This document shows positions 34,633 to 44,891 of a stretch of 64,000 nt of DNA, in pieces; position 1 is the first letter of the stretch; the number at the start of each line of letters is the position of its first letter. Source of the DNA: Streptomyces sp. ISL-43. GTDB lineage: Bacteria > Actinomycetota > Actinomycetes > Streptomycetales > Streptomycetaceae. Position numbers and translations under genes: made by a program. The stretch is from NCBI RefSeq assembly GCF_018614195.1, contig NZ_JAGGOT010000062.1, positions 95,061 through 159,060 on the forward strand. Direction: 5' to 3'. The notes under the pieces are model-generated. The model was not told where the DNA came from and did not search any database. It was given only the letters and a program-made list of their open reading frames with translations.

Positions 34633-35634
34633 GTGGCCGAGCTGTTCTACGAGAACGACGCCGACCTGTCCATCATCCAGGGCCGCAAGGTCGCGGTCAT
34701 CGGTTACGGCAGCCAGGGCCACGCCCACGCGCTGTCGCTCCGTGACTCCGGCGTCGACGTCGTCGTCGGCCTGAAGGAGGGCTCCAAGTCCAAGGCCAAG
34801 GCCGAGGAGCAGGGTCTCAAGGTCCTCCCCGTCGCCGAGGCGGCGGCCTGGGCGAACGTCATCATGATCCTGACCCCGGACCCGCTCCAGGCCGAGATCT
34901 ACGCCGAGTCCATCGAGCAGCACCTCGAAGAGGGCGACGCCCTCTTCTTCGGCCACGGCTTCAACGTCCGCTACGGCTTCATCACGCCCCCGGCCAACGT
35001 GGACGTCGCCCTGGTCGCCCCGAAGGGCCCGGGCCACCTGGTCCGCCGCCAGTACGAGGAAGGCCGCGGCGTGCCCTGCATCGCCGCCGTCGAGCAGGAC
35101 TTCACCGGCTCCGCCTTCGCGCTCGCGCTCTCGTACGCGGCCGGCATCGGCGGCACGCGCGCCGGCGTCATCAAGACCACCTTCACCGAGGAGACCGAGA
35201 CCGACCTGTTCGGTGAGCAGGCCGTCCTCTGCGGTGGCGCCTCCGCCCTGGTCAAGGCCGGTTTCGAGACCCTGACCGAGGCCGGCTACCAGCCGGAGAT
35301 CGCGTACTTCGAGTGCCTGCACGAGCTGAAGCTCATCGTGGACCTCATGTACGAGGGCGGCCTGGAGAAGATGCGCTGGTCGGTCTCCGAGACCGCCGAG
35401 TGGGGCGACTACATCACCGGCCCCCGCATCATCACGGACGCCACCAAGGCCGAGATGAAGAAGGTCCTCGCGGAAATCCAGAACGGCGAGTTCGCCAACA
35501 CCTGGATGGCCGAGTACAAGGCCGGCCTGCCGAAGTACAACTTGTACAAGAAGGCCGACGAGGCCCACCTGCTCGAGACCACCGGCAAGAAGCTGCGCAA
35601 GCTGATGAGCTGGGTCGACAACGACGAGAGCTGA
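34633..35634 (+). CDS. ilvC: Ketol-acid reductoisomerase
   Basis: 333 aa, class I length. Isomerises and reduces acetolactate or acetohydroxybutyrate with NADPH. Rossmann motif VAVIGYGSQGHAHALSLRDSG, acid-rich metal-binding helices (ETDLFGEQAVLCGG, ELKLIVDLMYEGG) and catalytic Lys in VALVAPKGPGHLVR. GTG start with AAGGAG eight bases upstream; earlier in-frame codons are not protein-like. Third gene of the ilvBNC set, 127 bp after ilvN. Confidence 0.97.
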   Translation: MAELFYENDADLSIIQGRKVAVIGYGSQGHAHALSLRDSGVDVVVGLKEGSKSKAKAEEQGLKVLPVAEAAAWANVIMILTPDPLQAEIYAESIEQHLEEGDALFFGHGFNVRYGFITPPANVDVALVAPKGPGHLVRRQYEEGRGVPCIAAVEQDFTGSAFALALSYAAGIGGTRAGVIKTTFTEETETDLFGEQAVLCGGASALVKAGFETLTEAGYQPEIAYFECLHELKLIVDLMYEGGLEKMRWSVSETAEWGDYITGPRIITDATKAEMKKVLAEIQNGEFANTWMAEYKAGLPKYNLYKKADEAHLLETTGKKLRKLMSWVDNDES

Positions 35635-35644
35635 TCTCGTGCGC

Positions 35645-35673
35645 GACGGGGCCGGGACGGTGTGTCCCGGCCC
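35645..35673 (+). terminator. Terminator after ilvC
   Basis: 12-bp perfect stem CGGGGCCGGGAC / GTCCCGGCCCCG with a 5-base loop. Confidence 0.85.
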
Positions 35674-35805
35674 CGCCGCACATCGGGGCGGCGACGCGGG
35701 CGGGCACGCGCTCCGCGGGCCTGGAAACGGCCCGCTTGTCCACCCCGGCCAATCACGGACGGGTGATCCTTCCGTACAGGCGGAATTCCACACCGGATCC
35801 GCCAC

Positions 35806-35811
35806 TACACT
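35806..35811 (+). promoter_or_regulatory. Candidate -10 of serA
   Basis: TACACT, 111 bp before the serA start, after the ilvC terminator. The -35 (GAATTC or AATTCC region) is weak. Confidence 0.35.
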
Positions 35812-35922
35812 GCTCAACACAACGCGTCAGGCCCACAGTGTCGTGCGTCTTCCACGCGGCTACCCCCTCCACCGCCTGCGGCCGTCGGGACGGCCGTCCG
35901 CACTGGACTTGTGAGGACCCAC

Positions 35923-37512
35923 GTGAGCTCGAAACCTGTCGTACTCATCGCCGAAGAGCTGTCGCCCGCCACCGTGGACGCACTCGGCCCGGACTTCGAG
36001 ATCCGGCACGTCAACGGAGCCGACCGCGCGGAGCTGCTCCCCGCGATCGTCGACGTCGACGCGATCCTGGTCCGCTCCGCGACCAAGGTCGACGCCGAGG
36101 CCATCGCCGCGGCCAAGAAGCTGAGGGTCGTCGCGCGCGCCGGCGTCGGTCTGGACAACGTCGACGTCTCCGCCGCCACCAAGGCCGGCGTGATGGTCGT
36201 CAACGCCCCGACCTCGAACATCGTGACCGCGGCCGAACTGGCCTGCGGCCTGCTCGTCGCCACCGCCCGCAACATCCCGCAGGCCAACACCGCCCTGAAG
36301 AACGGCGAGTGGAAGCGGAACAAGTACACGGGTGTCGAGCTCAGCGAGAAGACCCTGGGTGTCGTCGGCCTCGGCCGCATCGGCGTCCTGGTCGCCCAGC
36401 GCATGTCGGCCTTCGGCATGAAGATCGTCGCGTACGACCCCTACGTACAGCCCGCGCGCGCCGCCCAGATGGGCGTCAAGATGCTGACGCTGGACGAGCT
36501 CCTCGAGGTCGCCGACTTCATCACCGTGCACCTGCCCAAGACCCCCGAGACCCTCGGTCTCATCGGGGACGAGGCCCTGCACAAGGTGAAGCCGTCGGTC
36601 CGCATCGTCAACGCCGCCCGCGGCGGGATCGTGGACGAGGCCGCGCTGTACTCGGCCATCAAGGAGGGCCGCGTCGCCGGCGCCGGCCTCGACGTGTACG
36701 CGAAGGAGCCCTGCACGGACTCCCCGCTGTTCGAGCTCGACCAGGTCGTCTGCACCCCGCACCTCGGCGCGTCCACGGACGAGGCCCAGGAGAAGGCCGG
36801 TGTCTCGGTCGCCACGTCGGTGCGCCTCGCGCTCGCCGGCGAGCTCGTGCCGGACGCGGTCAACGTCCAGGGCGGCGTCATCGCCGAGGACGTCCGTCCG
36901 GGCCTGCCGCTCGCCGAGAAGCTCGGCCGCATCTTCACCGCCCTCGCGGGCGAGGTCGCGGTCCGCCTCGACGTCGAGGTCTGCGGCGAGATCACCCAGC
37001 ACGACGTCAAGGTGCTGGAGCTCTCCGCGCTCAAGGGCGTCTTCGAGGACGTCGTCGACGAGACGGTCTCCTACGTCAACGCCCCGCTGTTCGCGCAGGA
37101 GCGCGGCGTCGAGGTCCGCCTGACCACCTCGTCGGAGTCCCCGGACCACCGCAACGTGGTGACCGTCCGCGGCACCCTGTCGGACGGTCAGGAGGTCTCG
37201 GTCTCCGGCACGCTCGTGGGTCCCAAGCACCTGCAGAAGATCGTCGGCGTCGGCGAGTACGACGTGGACCTGGCGCTCGCCGACCACATGGTCGTCCTGC
37301 GCTACGCCGACCGCCCGGGCGTGGTCGGCACCGTCGGCCGCATCCTCGGCGAGGCCGGCCTGAACATCGCGGGCATGCAGGTCGCCCGCGCCGAGGAGGG
37401 CGGCGAGGCGCTCGTCGTCCTCACGGTCGACGCCGAGGTCCCGGTGAACGTCCTCGCGGACATCTCCACCGAGATCGGCGCCGTCTCGGCCCGCACGGTC
37501 AGCCTCGGCTGA
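35923..37512 (+). CDS. serA: D-3-phosphoglycerate dehydrogenase
   Basis: First step of serine synthesis. 529 aa, the long actinobacterial form: catalytic/NAD domain (GVVGLGRIGVLVAQRM, Arg in VNAARGGIVDE, His in CTPHLGAST), intervening domain (about 320-450) and C-terminal ACT domain (HMVVLRYADRPGVVGTVGRIL) for serine feedback. GTG at 35923 is preferred over GTG at 35911 because GAGGA lies six bases upstream and the length fits orthologues. Confidence 0.96.
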   Translation: MSSKPVVLIAEELSPATVDALGPDFEIRHVNGADRAELLPAIVDVDAILVRSATKVDAEAIAAAKKLRVVARAGVGLDNVDVSAATKAGVMVVNAPTSNIVTAAELACGLLVATARNIPQANTALKNGEWKRNKYTGVELSEKTLGVVGLGRIGVLVAQRMSAFGMKIVAYDPYVQPARAAQMGVKMLTLDELLEVADFITVHLPKTPETLGLIGDEALHKVKPSVRIVNAARGGIVDEAALYSAIKEGRVAGAGLDVYAKEPCTDSPLFELDQVVCTPHLGASTDEAQEKAGVSVATSVRLALAGELVPDAVNVQGGVIAEDVRPGLPLAEKLGRIFTALAGEVAVRLDVEVCGEITQHDVKVLELSALKGVFEDVVDETVSYVNAPLFAQERGVEVRLTTSSESPDHRNVVTVRGTLSDGQEVSVSGTLVGPKHLQKIVGVGEYDVDLALADHMVVLRYADRPGVVGTVGRILGEAGLNIAGMQVARAEEGGEALVVLTVDAEVPVNVLADISTEIGAVSARTVSLG

Positions 37513-37535
37513 CCATCCGGCAGCGGACGTACGCG

Positions 37536-37563
37536 AAGGGCCCGGGGGAAACCCCGGGCCCTT
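37536..37563 (+). terminator. Terminator after serA
   Basis: 12-bp stem AAGGGCCCGGGG / CCCCGGGCCCTT with a 4-base loop, followed by TCGTG. Confidence 0.85.
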
Positions 37564-37619
37564 TCGTGTTCCCCGCCTTTCCCCGCCCGTTCGCGCCTTC
37601 CCGGGCCTTCTTACGTCGC

Positions 37620-39155
37620 TCAGCGCGCGAGGGCTTCGCCGGCCCCGGCCCGCTCCGCCGCGGCCGGAGCCTGGGCCGCGCGACCCCGGAGCAGGGCCGC
37701 GGCGAGCACCGCCGCCGCGAGCAGCAGGACCGTACCGCCCCAGGCCGCGTACTGCATTCCGTGGACGAAGGCCTCCCGGGCCAGGGCCAGGACCTGCCCG
37801 CCGGCTTCGCCGCCGACCTGCCGGGCGGTGGCCGCGGCCCCGCCCAGGGTCTCCCGTACGGCCGGGTCGGAGCCGGCCAGGTCGGAGCGGTAGACGGCGG
37901 TGCCGAGGCTGCCCAGGACGGCCATCCCGAGGGCGCCGCCGAACTCCTGGCCCGTCTCCAGCAGGGAGGCGGCCGAGCCGGCCTTCTCGGCGGGGGCGGC
38001 GCCCAGCGCCATGTCGGAGACCAGGGACATCACGGTGACGATGCCGGAGGCCAGGACGCCGGCGCCGGTCAGCAGCAGCCACAGCGAGTCCGTGCCGACC
38101 AGGCCGATCAGGGCGAAGCCGGCGGCGGCGAGGACGAAGCCGCCGGCGATGACGTAGGCCCGGTCGGTCTTCTGGGCCAGGGCCGCGCTGACGGGGGCGG
38201 CGGCGCCGATGACGACCGAGGGGGCGAGGCTCCAGAGGGCGGCTTCCAGGGTGCCCATGCCGAGCACCGACTGCAGGTACTCGGTGGTGAAGTAGGCCGA
38301 GCCCATCATGGCGAAGGCGGCGATGGTGTTCAGGCCGATGCCGGCGCCGAAGCCGCGGCCCCGGAAGAGGTCCCGGGAGACCATGGCGTCGTCCCGGGTG
38401 CGCTGACGGCGGACGAAGGCGTACCCGAAGGCCAGGCCGACGGCGAGGCAGCCGGCGCGGAACGGGGTGAAGCCCTCGGCGGCGATCTCCTTGAGGCCGT
38501 AGACCACCGGCAGAACGGCGGCCATGGACAGCGGCACGCTCAGCAGGTCGAAGCGGCCGGGGGCCGGGTCCTTGAACTCGGGGACCAGCACGGGGACCAG
38601 GACGAGCAGGAGCAGCATCGCGGGCACGTTGATCAGGAAGACGGAGCCCCAGTAGAAGTGGTTCAGCATCACGCCGCTCAGCACCGAGCCCAGCGCGATG
38701 CCGCCGGTCATGGCGCCGGACCAGATGGCGATGGCCTTGCCGCGCTGCTTGTCGTCCTGGAAGAGGTTGCGGATGAGGGCCAGCGTGGAGGGCATGAGGG
38801 TGGCGCCGCCGATGCCGAGCAGCACGCGGGCCGCGATGAGCATCTCGGCGCTGGTGGCGTAGCCGGCGCCGATCGAGGCGAGGCCGAAGGCGGTCGCGCC
38901 GATCAGCAGCAGCTTGCGGCGGCCGATCCGGTCGCCGAGCGAGCCCATCGTGACCAGTAGGCCGGCGAGGGCGAAGGCGTAGCTGTCGAAGATCCAGAGC
39001 TGCTGGGTGGCGCTCGGGTCCAGCTGCTCGGTGATGGCGGGGATGGCGAAGTAGAGGACGGAGACGTCCATCGAGACCAGGAGCAGGGGGAGCAGGAGAA
39101 CGGTGAAGGCGATCCATTCCCGGCGACCGGCGAGACGTGCTGCGGGGTTCGTCAT
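37620..39155 (-). CDS. MFS drug exporter, DHA2 (14-TM) family
   Basis: 511 aa. Proton antiporter of the EmrB/QacA/SmvA type: motif D1 LVSMDVSVLYFAIPAI, motif A GSLGDRIGRRKLLLIG, motif C-like GGATLMPSTLALIRN, and 14 hydrophobic helices. Exports toxic or antibiotic compounds. ATG at 39155 lies seven bases from a good promoter (-10 TACATT, -35 TAGACA), so the mRNA is probably leaderless. A TetR gene is divergent and an operator-like dyad overlaps the -35, the standard repressor/exporter arrangement. Confidence 0.93.
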   Translation of the reverse strand: MTNPAARLAGRREWIAFTVLLLPLLLVSMDVSVLYFAIPAITEQLDPSATQQLWIFDSYAFALAGLLVTMGSLGDRIGRRKLLLIGATAFGLASIGAGYATSAEMLIAARVLLGIGGATLMPSTLALIRNLFQDDKQRGKAIAIWSGAMTGGIALGSVLSGVMLNHFYWGSVFLINVPAMLLLLVLVPVLVPEFKDPAPGRFDLLSVPLSMAAVLPVVYGLKEIAAEGFTPFRAGCLAVGLAFGYAFVRRQRTRDDAMVSRDLFRGRGFGAGIGLNTIAAFAMMGSAYFTTEYLQSVLGMGTLEAALWSLAPSVVIGAAAPVSAALAQKTDRAYVIAGGFVLAAAGFALIGLVGTDSLWLLLTGAGVLASGIVTVMSLVSDMALGAAPAEKAGSAASLLETGQEFGGALGMAVLGSLGTAVYRSDLAGSDPAVRETLGGAAATARQVGGEAGGQVLALAREAFVHGMQYAAWGGTVLLLAAAVLAAALLRGRAAQAPAAAERAGAGEALAR

Positions 39156-39162
39156 GAGCAGC

Positions 39163-39191
39163 AATGTACAAGCGTCATAAACGTCTGTCTA
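39163..39191 (-). promoter_or_regulatory. Promoter of the MFS exporter gene
   Basis: On the minus strand, -35 TAGACA (39186-39191), 17-bp spacer, -10 TACATT (39163-39168), then seven bases to the ATG. Confidence 0.75.
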
Positions 39192-39208
39192 GTACGGCCG
39201 TATAGGAC
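39187..39208. promoter_or_regulatory. Candidate TetR operator
   Basis: Dyad GTC-TAG-TACGGCCGTA-TAG-GAC with a perfect 10-bp core (39193-39202) and matching outer GTC/GAC. It overlaps the exporter -35 and lies upstream of the TetR promoter. Confidence 0.65.
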
Positions 39209-39223
39209 GATTGTGTGGAACGT

Positions 39224-39252
39224 TTGTCTTGGGCGGGCGCCGTGGCTACCGT
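39224..39252 (+). promoter_or_regulatory. Promoter of the tetR gene
   Basis: -35 TTGTCT (39224-39229), 17-bp spacer, -10 TACCGT (39247-39252), six bases to the ATG at 39259, suggesting a leaderless transcript. Confidence 0.6.
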
Positions 39253-39258
39253 GGGGGC

Positions 39259-39993
39259 ATGGGACATCGCGAAGACTTGCTGGAAGGCGCCAAGAAGTGC
39301 CTGGTCGAGAAGGGTTTCGTGCGTACGACCGCGCGCGACATCGTCAAGGCCTCGGGTGCGAACCTGGCCTCGATCGGCTACCACTACGGTTCCAAGGACG
39401 CACTCCTGACCGAGGCGTTCATCGCCGTCATCCAGGAGTGGGGTGACCGGTTCACGGCCGGGGTGGCGGGGGAGGGCGGCTCGCTGGAGCGCTTCCGCTC
39501 GGTGTGGGACGGGGTGCACTCCGGGCGCGAGGATTCCGGCCCGATCTGGGCGGCCAGCATGGAGATCGCGCTGACCCGGGACGGGCTGCCGGAACTGCGG
39601 GCGATGCTCGCCGCCTCGCAGGGGGAGGGGCGCAAGGGGCTGGTCTCGATGTTCACCGGCGTGCCCGAGGAGGATCTGGCCGAGGAGGACCTGCGGACCA
39701 CCGGCGCGTTCTACCAGGCCCTGCTGAACGGCTTCATGCTCCAGTGGCTCTTCGATCCCGCGTCGGCCGCGACGCCGGCGGAGCTGACCGAGGGGATGCG
39801 GCGGGCGGTGGAGGCGGTGGCGAAGGTGCCGGTCGACGCGCTCGCGGCGGAGCCGTCGCAGGGGGCGGCCGAAACCGGGGCCGAGACCGGGGCCGAGACC
39901 GAGACCGGGGCCGAGACCGGGGCCGAGACCGAGACCGGGGCCGAGACCGGGGCCGAGACCGAGACCGAGACCGGGGCCGGGGTCACGGGCTAA
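39259..39993 (+). CDS. TetR-family repressor with a repeat-encoded C-terminal tail
   Basis: 244 aa. N-terminal helix-turn-helix (LLEGAKKCLVEKGFVRTTARDIVKASGANLASIGYHYGSKDALL), ligand-binding domain up to about residue 200, then a tail of about 40 residues made of Glu-Thr-Gly-Ala repeats from tandem DNA repeats. Divergent from the MFS exporter and probably its repressor. The tail is outside the conserved fold and is likely variable between strains. Confidence 0.9.
   Translation: MGHREDLLEGAKKCLVEKGFVRTTARDIVKASGANLASIGYHYGSKDALLTEAFIAVIQEWGDRFTAGVAGEGGSLERFRSVWDGVHSGREDSGPIWAASMEIALTRDGLPELRAMLAASQGEGRKGLVSMFTGVPEEDLAEEDLRTTGAFYQALLNGFMLQWLFDPASAATPAELTEGMRRAVEAVAKVPVDALAAEPSQGAAETGAETGAETETGAETGAETETGAETGAETETETGAGVTG
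39871..39960. repeat. Three tandem 30-bp repeats in the tetR 3' end
   Basis: Units at 39871-39900, 39901-39930 and 39931-39960 are identical except one base in the first (GAAACC for GAGACC); a partial fourth follows. Each unit is itself built from 6- and 12-bp GAGACC/GGGGCC blocks. The length is a multiple of three, so the reading frame is kept. Confidence 0.9.
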
Positions 39994-40069
39994 GCGGACC
40001 CGGAACCGCCGCCGCGACGCTTCCGCCCCCCGGATCGGCCTGACCGGAGGGGGAGTCGCGAGACGTGCG

Positions 40070-40096
40070 GTGACGGTGGTGACGGTGGTGACGGTG
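40070..40096. repeat. Three 9-bp repeats GTGACGGTG
   Basis: Three perfect copies at the start of the decayed lipoprotein gene, encoding Val-Thr-Val in one frame. Slippage-prone sequence next to the apparent frameshift. Confidence 0.85.
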
Positions 40097-40712
40097 TTTC
40101 CTCGGGATGCTCGCGGCGGCCGGATGCGGGGGAGCGGGAGCGCCCCGGACGGTCGCCGCGCCCGAACTCCGGCCCCGCATGGCGCAGGTGGCGCGGGCCT
40201 GGGAGGACTCGGCGCAACTGAAGGAGTGGCGCGAGGGGTTCCACCTCGTGCAGGACCCCGTGCGGCTGCCGTCGGACGTTTTCCACGACGGCTACGACAA
40301 GACCGCCTACGCGGAGCGGAACTTCGCCCTGCGCGGCGAACTGCCCGAGCAGGGCGGCGGGTCCAGCCGGATCCGCCGGCGGGAGGGCGCCACCGTCGAG
40401 GACACGGCGCTGAGCGCGAGTGCGACGTACGCGATGCTCACGGGCGGGGCGCCCACTCGCGAGCGCCCGCTGACCGTGACGGGCGCCCGTTTCGGCGAAC
40501 TGACCCTGAACACCGGTCGCGGACCGGCCCTGGTCCCGGTGTGGTTCTTCGAGCTGGAGGGGTACGGGGAGCCGCTCGCCCGGGTCGCCCTGGCGAACAC
40601 CGGGCGGGCCGAGCCGCCGGTCGAACCGCTGGAACCCTCCGGGGAGGGTGTCACCGCGCTGACGGGCCACGGCGCCAGGGGCGGGCCCGAAGGCCCCGTC
40701 CCCCGCCCCCGG
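40070..40712 (+). pseudogene. Decayed lipoprotein gene (5' frameshift, 3' truncation)
   Basis: The frame from ATG 40107 starts MLAAAGCGG, the lipobox end of a lipoprotein signal, with an in-frame stop 18 bases upstream. The missing signal core (V-T-V-V-T-V-V-T-V-F, after an Arg-Arg) is encoded in another frame from 40070, so one base has been gained or lost near 40097-40106. Downstream WREGFHLVQDPVRLP ... WFFELEGYGEPLARVAL resembles Streptomyces lipoproteins of about 280-300 aa, but similarity stops at VTALTGHGA and the frame has no stop before it runs antisense through the next gene. Probably non-functional. Confidence 0.55.
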
Positions 40713-41990
40713 TCAGCCGTGCAGGCGGGCCGCCTTGAGTGCCATGTGGAGGAGCAGGCGGTCCTCGCCCTCGTCCAGGTCGAGGCCGGTCAGCTCCTCC
40801 ACCCGGGCCAGGCGGTAGTACAGGGTCTGGCGGTGGATGCCCAGCGCGGCCGCCGCTCGGCCCGCCTGGCCGGCGCAGTCGAGGAACACCTCGGCGGTAC
40901 GGGCCAGTTCGGGGTGGGCGGGGCCGAGCAGGGCGCGGGTCGCCGGGTCGTCGAGAGCCTCCTCGGCGACGGCCGCCAGCATCCGGTACGGCCCGATCGC
41001 GGACCACTGCGCGACCGTCCCGAGCCGCGGCCCGGCAGCGGCGGCCCGGGCGGCGGAGGCCGCCTGCCGCCAGGCCGCGGGGAGCCCCGAGAGGGCCCGC
41101 ACGGGGTCGGACACCCCGGCGGTCATCCCGCCGGGGACGGTCGGTGCCGGGCGGGCCGCCTGGGCGCCCGGGGTGGTGCCGGGCGTCCCGCCCGCCTCGG
41201 GCATGCCGGAGCCGCGGGGCATCAGCCGGGAGAGCGCCGTCAGGGCCGGGGCCAGCGGGTCCGTACCGCGCAGCCGGATCAGGACCGCCAGCGACTGGCG
41301 TCCCGGGCCGGCCGGGCCGTCCTCGCCCCGCGCGCCGGGCTCCTCCTCGCCGGCTCCCCGCCAGGGGACCACGCACACCGCCGCCGCTCCCGGGACCGAG
41401 GCCGGGGCCTCGCCGGGCCACGGGCTCACGCAGACGGCCGTGTGCGGTCCGTCGGCTCCCGGACCGAGCGCCACCCGTAGCGCGGCCACCGCCATGTCCT
41501 GCTGCCAGCCCCGTCCGGCGGTGAGCACGGCGCGGAACTCCCGAGACAGGTCGGCGCCCGCCCTGGCCTCCTCCGCGAGGAGCAGCCCGATCCGCTGGGC
41601 CACCTCCATGGCCTCGGCCAGCGCCTCGGCGTCGGGGCCGGGGTCCTGGTCGAGGAGCCACACGTAGCCCTGGACGATCCCGCGGTAGCGCACCGGCAGG
41701 CAGATCCGGCCCCGGAAGACCCCGGCGTCCGGGGCGGCGGGGATCCGTACGGGTCCCGTGGCGCGGGCGATGCCGAAGCCCTCGAACCAGGAGCGGACGG
41801 CCGCCGTCGACTGGCGGGTGAGGATCGAGCGGGTCCGTACCGGGTCCAGAACCAGTTCGCTGCCGTCGCTGTCGCTGTCGTGCGCGCCGAAGGCGATGAG
41901 GCGGAAGTCGCGGTTCTCCAGCGTCGCCGGAGCGCCGAGCAGCGCCGAGATCTCGTCCACCAGGTCCTGGTAATCGCCCTTCACCCGCAC
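40713..41990 (-). CDS. PucR-family transcriptional regulator, probable regulator of proline use
   Basis: 425 aa. The N-terminal part is a sensor-like region, and the C-terminal PucR helix-turn-helix reads VFLDCAGQAGRAAAALGIHRQTLYYRLARVEELTGLDLDEGEDRLLLHMALKA. It is divergent from the proline dehydrogenase and P5C dehydrogenase genes, the usual place of PutR-type activators in Streptomyces. GTG at 41990 or 41984 are both possible starts, the second with better spacing to GGGAG. Confidence 0.88.
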   Translation of the reverse strand: MRVKGDYQDLVDEISALLGAPATLENRDFRLIAFGAHDSDSDGSELVLDPVRTRSILTRQSTAAVRSWFEGFGIARATGPVRIPAAPDAGVFRGRICLPVRYRGIVQGYVWLLDQDPGPDAEALAEAMEVAQRIGLLLAEEARAGADLSREFRAVLTAGRGWQQDMAVAALRVALGPGADGPHTAVCVSPWPGEAPASVPGAAAVCVVPWRGAGEEEPGARGEDGPAGPGRQSLAVLIRLRGTDPLAPALTALSRLMPRGSGMPEAGGTPGTTPGAQAARPAPTVPGGMTAGVSDPVRALSGLPAAWRQAASAARAAAAGPRLGTVAQWSAIGPYRMLAAVAEEALDDPATRALLGPAHPELARTAEVFLDCAGQAGRAAAALGIHRQTLYYRLARVEELTGLDLDEGEDRLLLHMALKAARLHG

Positions 41991-42089
41991 ATTCTCCCAC
42001 CCCCGAACCCGCTCTTCAGACAGATGTATGAGATCCGGGCCACGGATGCGTGACAGCTGTCGATGGCAGAGGATCGTGGAGATCCCTAG

Positions 42090-42105
42090 GTTTCACGGTG
42101 GTTTC
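42090..42105 (-). promoter_or_regulatory. GlnR-box-like tandem half-sites before the proline genes
   Basis: On the minus strand GAAAC-N6-GAAAC; on the plus strand GGTTTCAC occurs twice with 11-bp period (42089-42096, 42100-42107). The GlnR consensus is gTnAC-n6-GaAAC, so one half-site has a single mismatch. PucR is the other candidate binder. Confidence 0.4.
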
Positions 42106-42186
42106 ACTTGCATTTTCCTTATGGCCCACGTCGTCCCGGCGCAGGCCGTATGTCTGCTTCTGCCAGCCACCCGTTGGAGGTCCCCC

Positions 42187-43113
42187 GTGCTGGGTCCCGC
42201 GATCCTCGCCGCCTCGCGCAGCGACAAGATGCGCCGAATCGTCTCTGCCGCCCCGGTGACCAAGCCCGTGGTGAACCGGTTCATCCCCGGTGAGACGGTC
42301 GACCAGGTCATCCCGATCGTCGAGGACCTCACCGCCAAGGGGCTGGAGGTGACCCTCGACGTCGTCGGCGAGGACATCACCACGGTCGAGCAGTCCCACG
42401 CCGCCCGCGACGCCTACCTGCAGCTCATCGAGCAGCTGGCGCACCTGGGCCTCGGCGTGACCGTCGAGATGTCCGTGAAGCTGTCGATGTTCGGCCAGGC
42501 GCTGGAAGGCGGCCACGAGCTCGCCCTCGCCAACGTCCGCCCGGTCGTCGAGGCCGCCGCGGCCATCGGCACCACCGTCACCCTGGACGCCGAGGACCAC
42601 ACCACCCTCGACTCGATGTTCGCCATCCACGACGAGCTGCGCCGCGACTTCCCGCAGACCGGCTGCGTGATCCAGGCGTACCTCTTCCGCACCGAGGCCG
42701 ACGCCCGGCGGCTGGCCGACGCCGGCAGCCGCGTACGCATCGTGAAGGGCGCCTACAAGGAGCCCACCGAGGTCGCGTACCAGGACAGGGCCGAGATCGA
42801 CCTGAGCTACGTCCGCATCATGAAGATCCTGATGGAGGGCGACGGCTACCCGATGATCGGGTCCCACGACCCGCGTCTGATCGCCATCGCCCAGGAGCTC
42901 GCCCGCAAGGCGGGCCGCAAGCTCGACGAGTACGAGTTCCAGATGCTCTACGGCATCCGCGGTGAAGAGCACCTGCGGCTGGCCGCCGAGGGCCACCGGA
43001 TGCGCGTGTACACGGCGTACGGGACCGACTGGTACGGCTACTTCATGCGGCGCCTCGCGGAGAAGCCGGCCAACCTCCTCTTCTTCCTCCGCTCGATGAT
43101 CACCAAGAACTAG
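42187..43113 (+). CDS. putB: Proline dehydrogenase
   Basis: 308 aa, monofunctional Gram-positive type. Oxidises proline to P5C with FAD, passing electrons to quinones. Barrel segments VVNRFIPGETVDQVIPIVEDL, VTLDAEDHTTLDSMF and RIVKGAYKEPTEVAY, and the C-terminal signature WYGYFMRRLAEKPAN. GTG at 42187 follows GGAGG. Directly followed by P5C dehydrogenase. The symbol follows Gram-positive usage. Confidence 0.93.
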   Translation: MLGPAILAASRSDKMRRIVSAAPVTKPVVNRFIPGETVDQVIPIVEDLTAKGLEVTLDVVGEDITTVEQSHAARDAYLQLIEQLAHLGLGVTVEMSVKLSMFGQALEGGHELALANVRPVVEAAAAIGTTVTLDAEDHTTLDSMFAIHDELRRDFPQTGCVIQAYLFRTEADARRLADAGSRVRIVKGAYKEPTEVAYQDRAEIDLSYVRIMKILMEGDGYPMIGSHDPRLIAIAQELARKAGRKLDEYEFQMLYGIRGEEHLRLAAEGHRMRVYTAYGTDWYGYFMRRLAEKPANLLFFLRSMITKN

Positions 43114-43146
43114 GCCCTCCCACTAGCTCAAGGAGTTACCAGCCAC

Positions 43147-44778
<1,632 letters not shown>

Positions 44779-44795
44779 CCCGGCCCCGCTGAACC

Positions 44796-44836
44796 CCGCC
44801 CCCGCTCCGGTACCCCCAATTCCGGAGCGGGGGCGG
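44796..44836. terminator. Terminator after pruA
   Basis: 15-bp perfect stem CCGCCCCCGCTCCGG / CCGGAGCGGGGGCGG, loop 11 bases, between convergent genes. Confidence 0.85.
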
Positions 44837-44891
44837 TCCCATGTGCGCGCCCTGTTCAGCCGATCATCTGCCGCGAGGCGGACAGCCCGGC

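Noticed and set aside
40107..41480. Full 457-codon extension of the lipoprotein frame
   Set aside because: Beyond about 40700 it is exactly antisense to the PucR gene, which has a clear domain structure.
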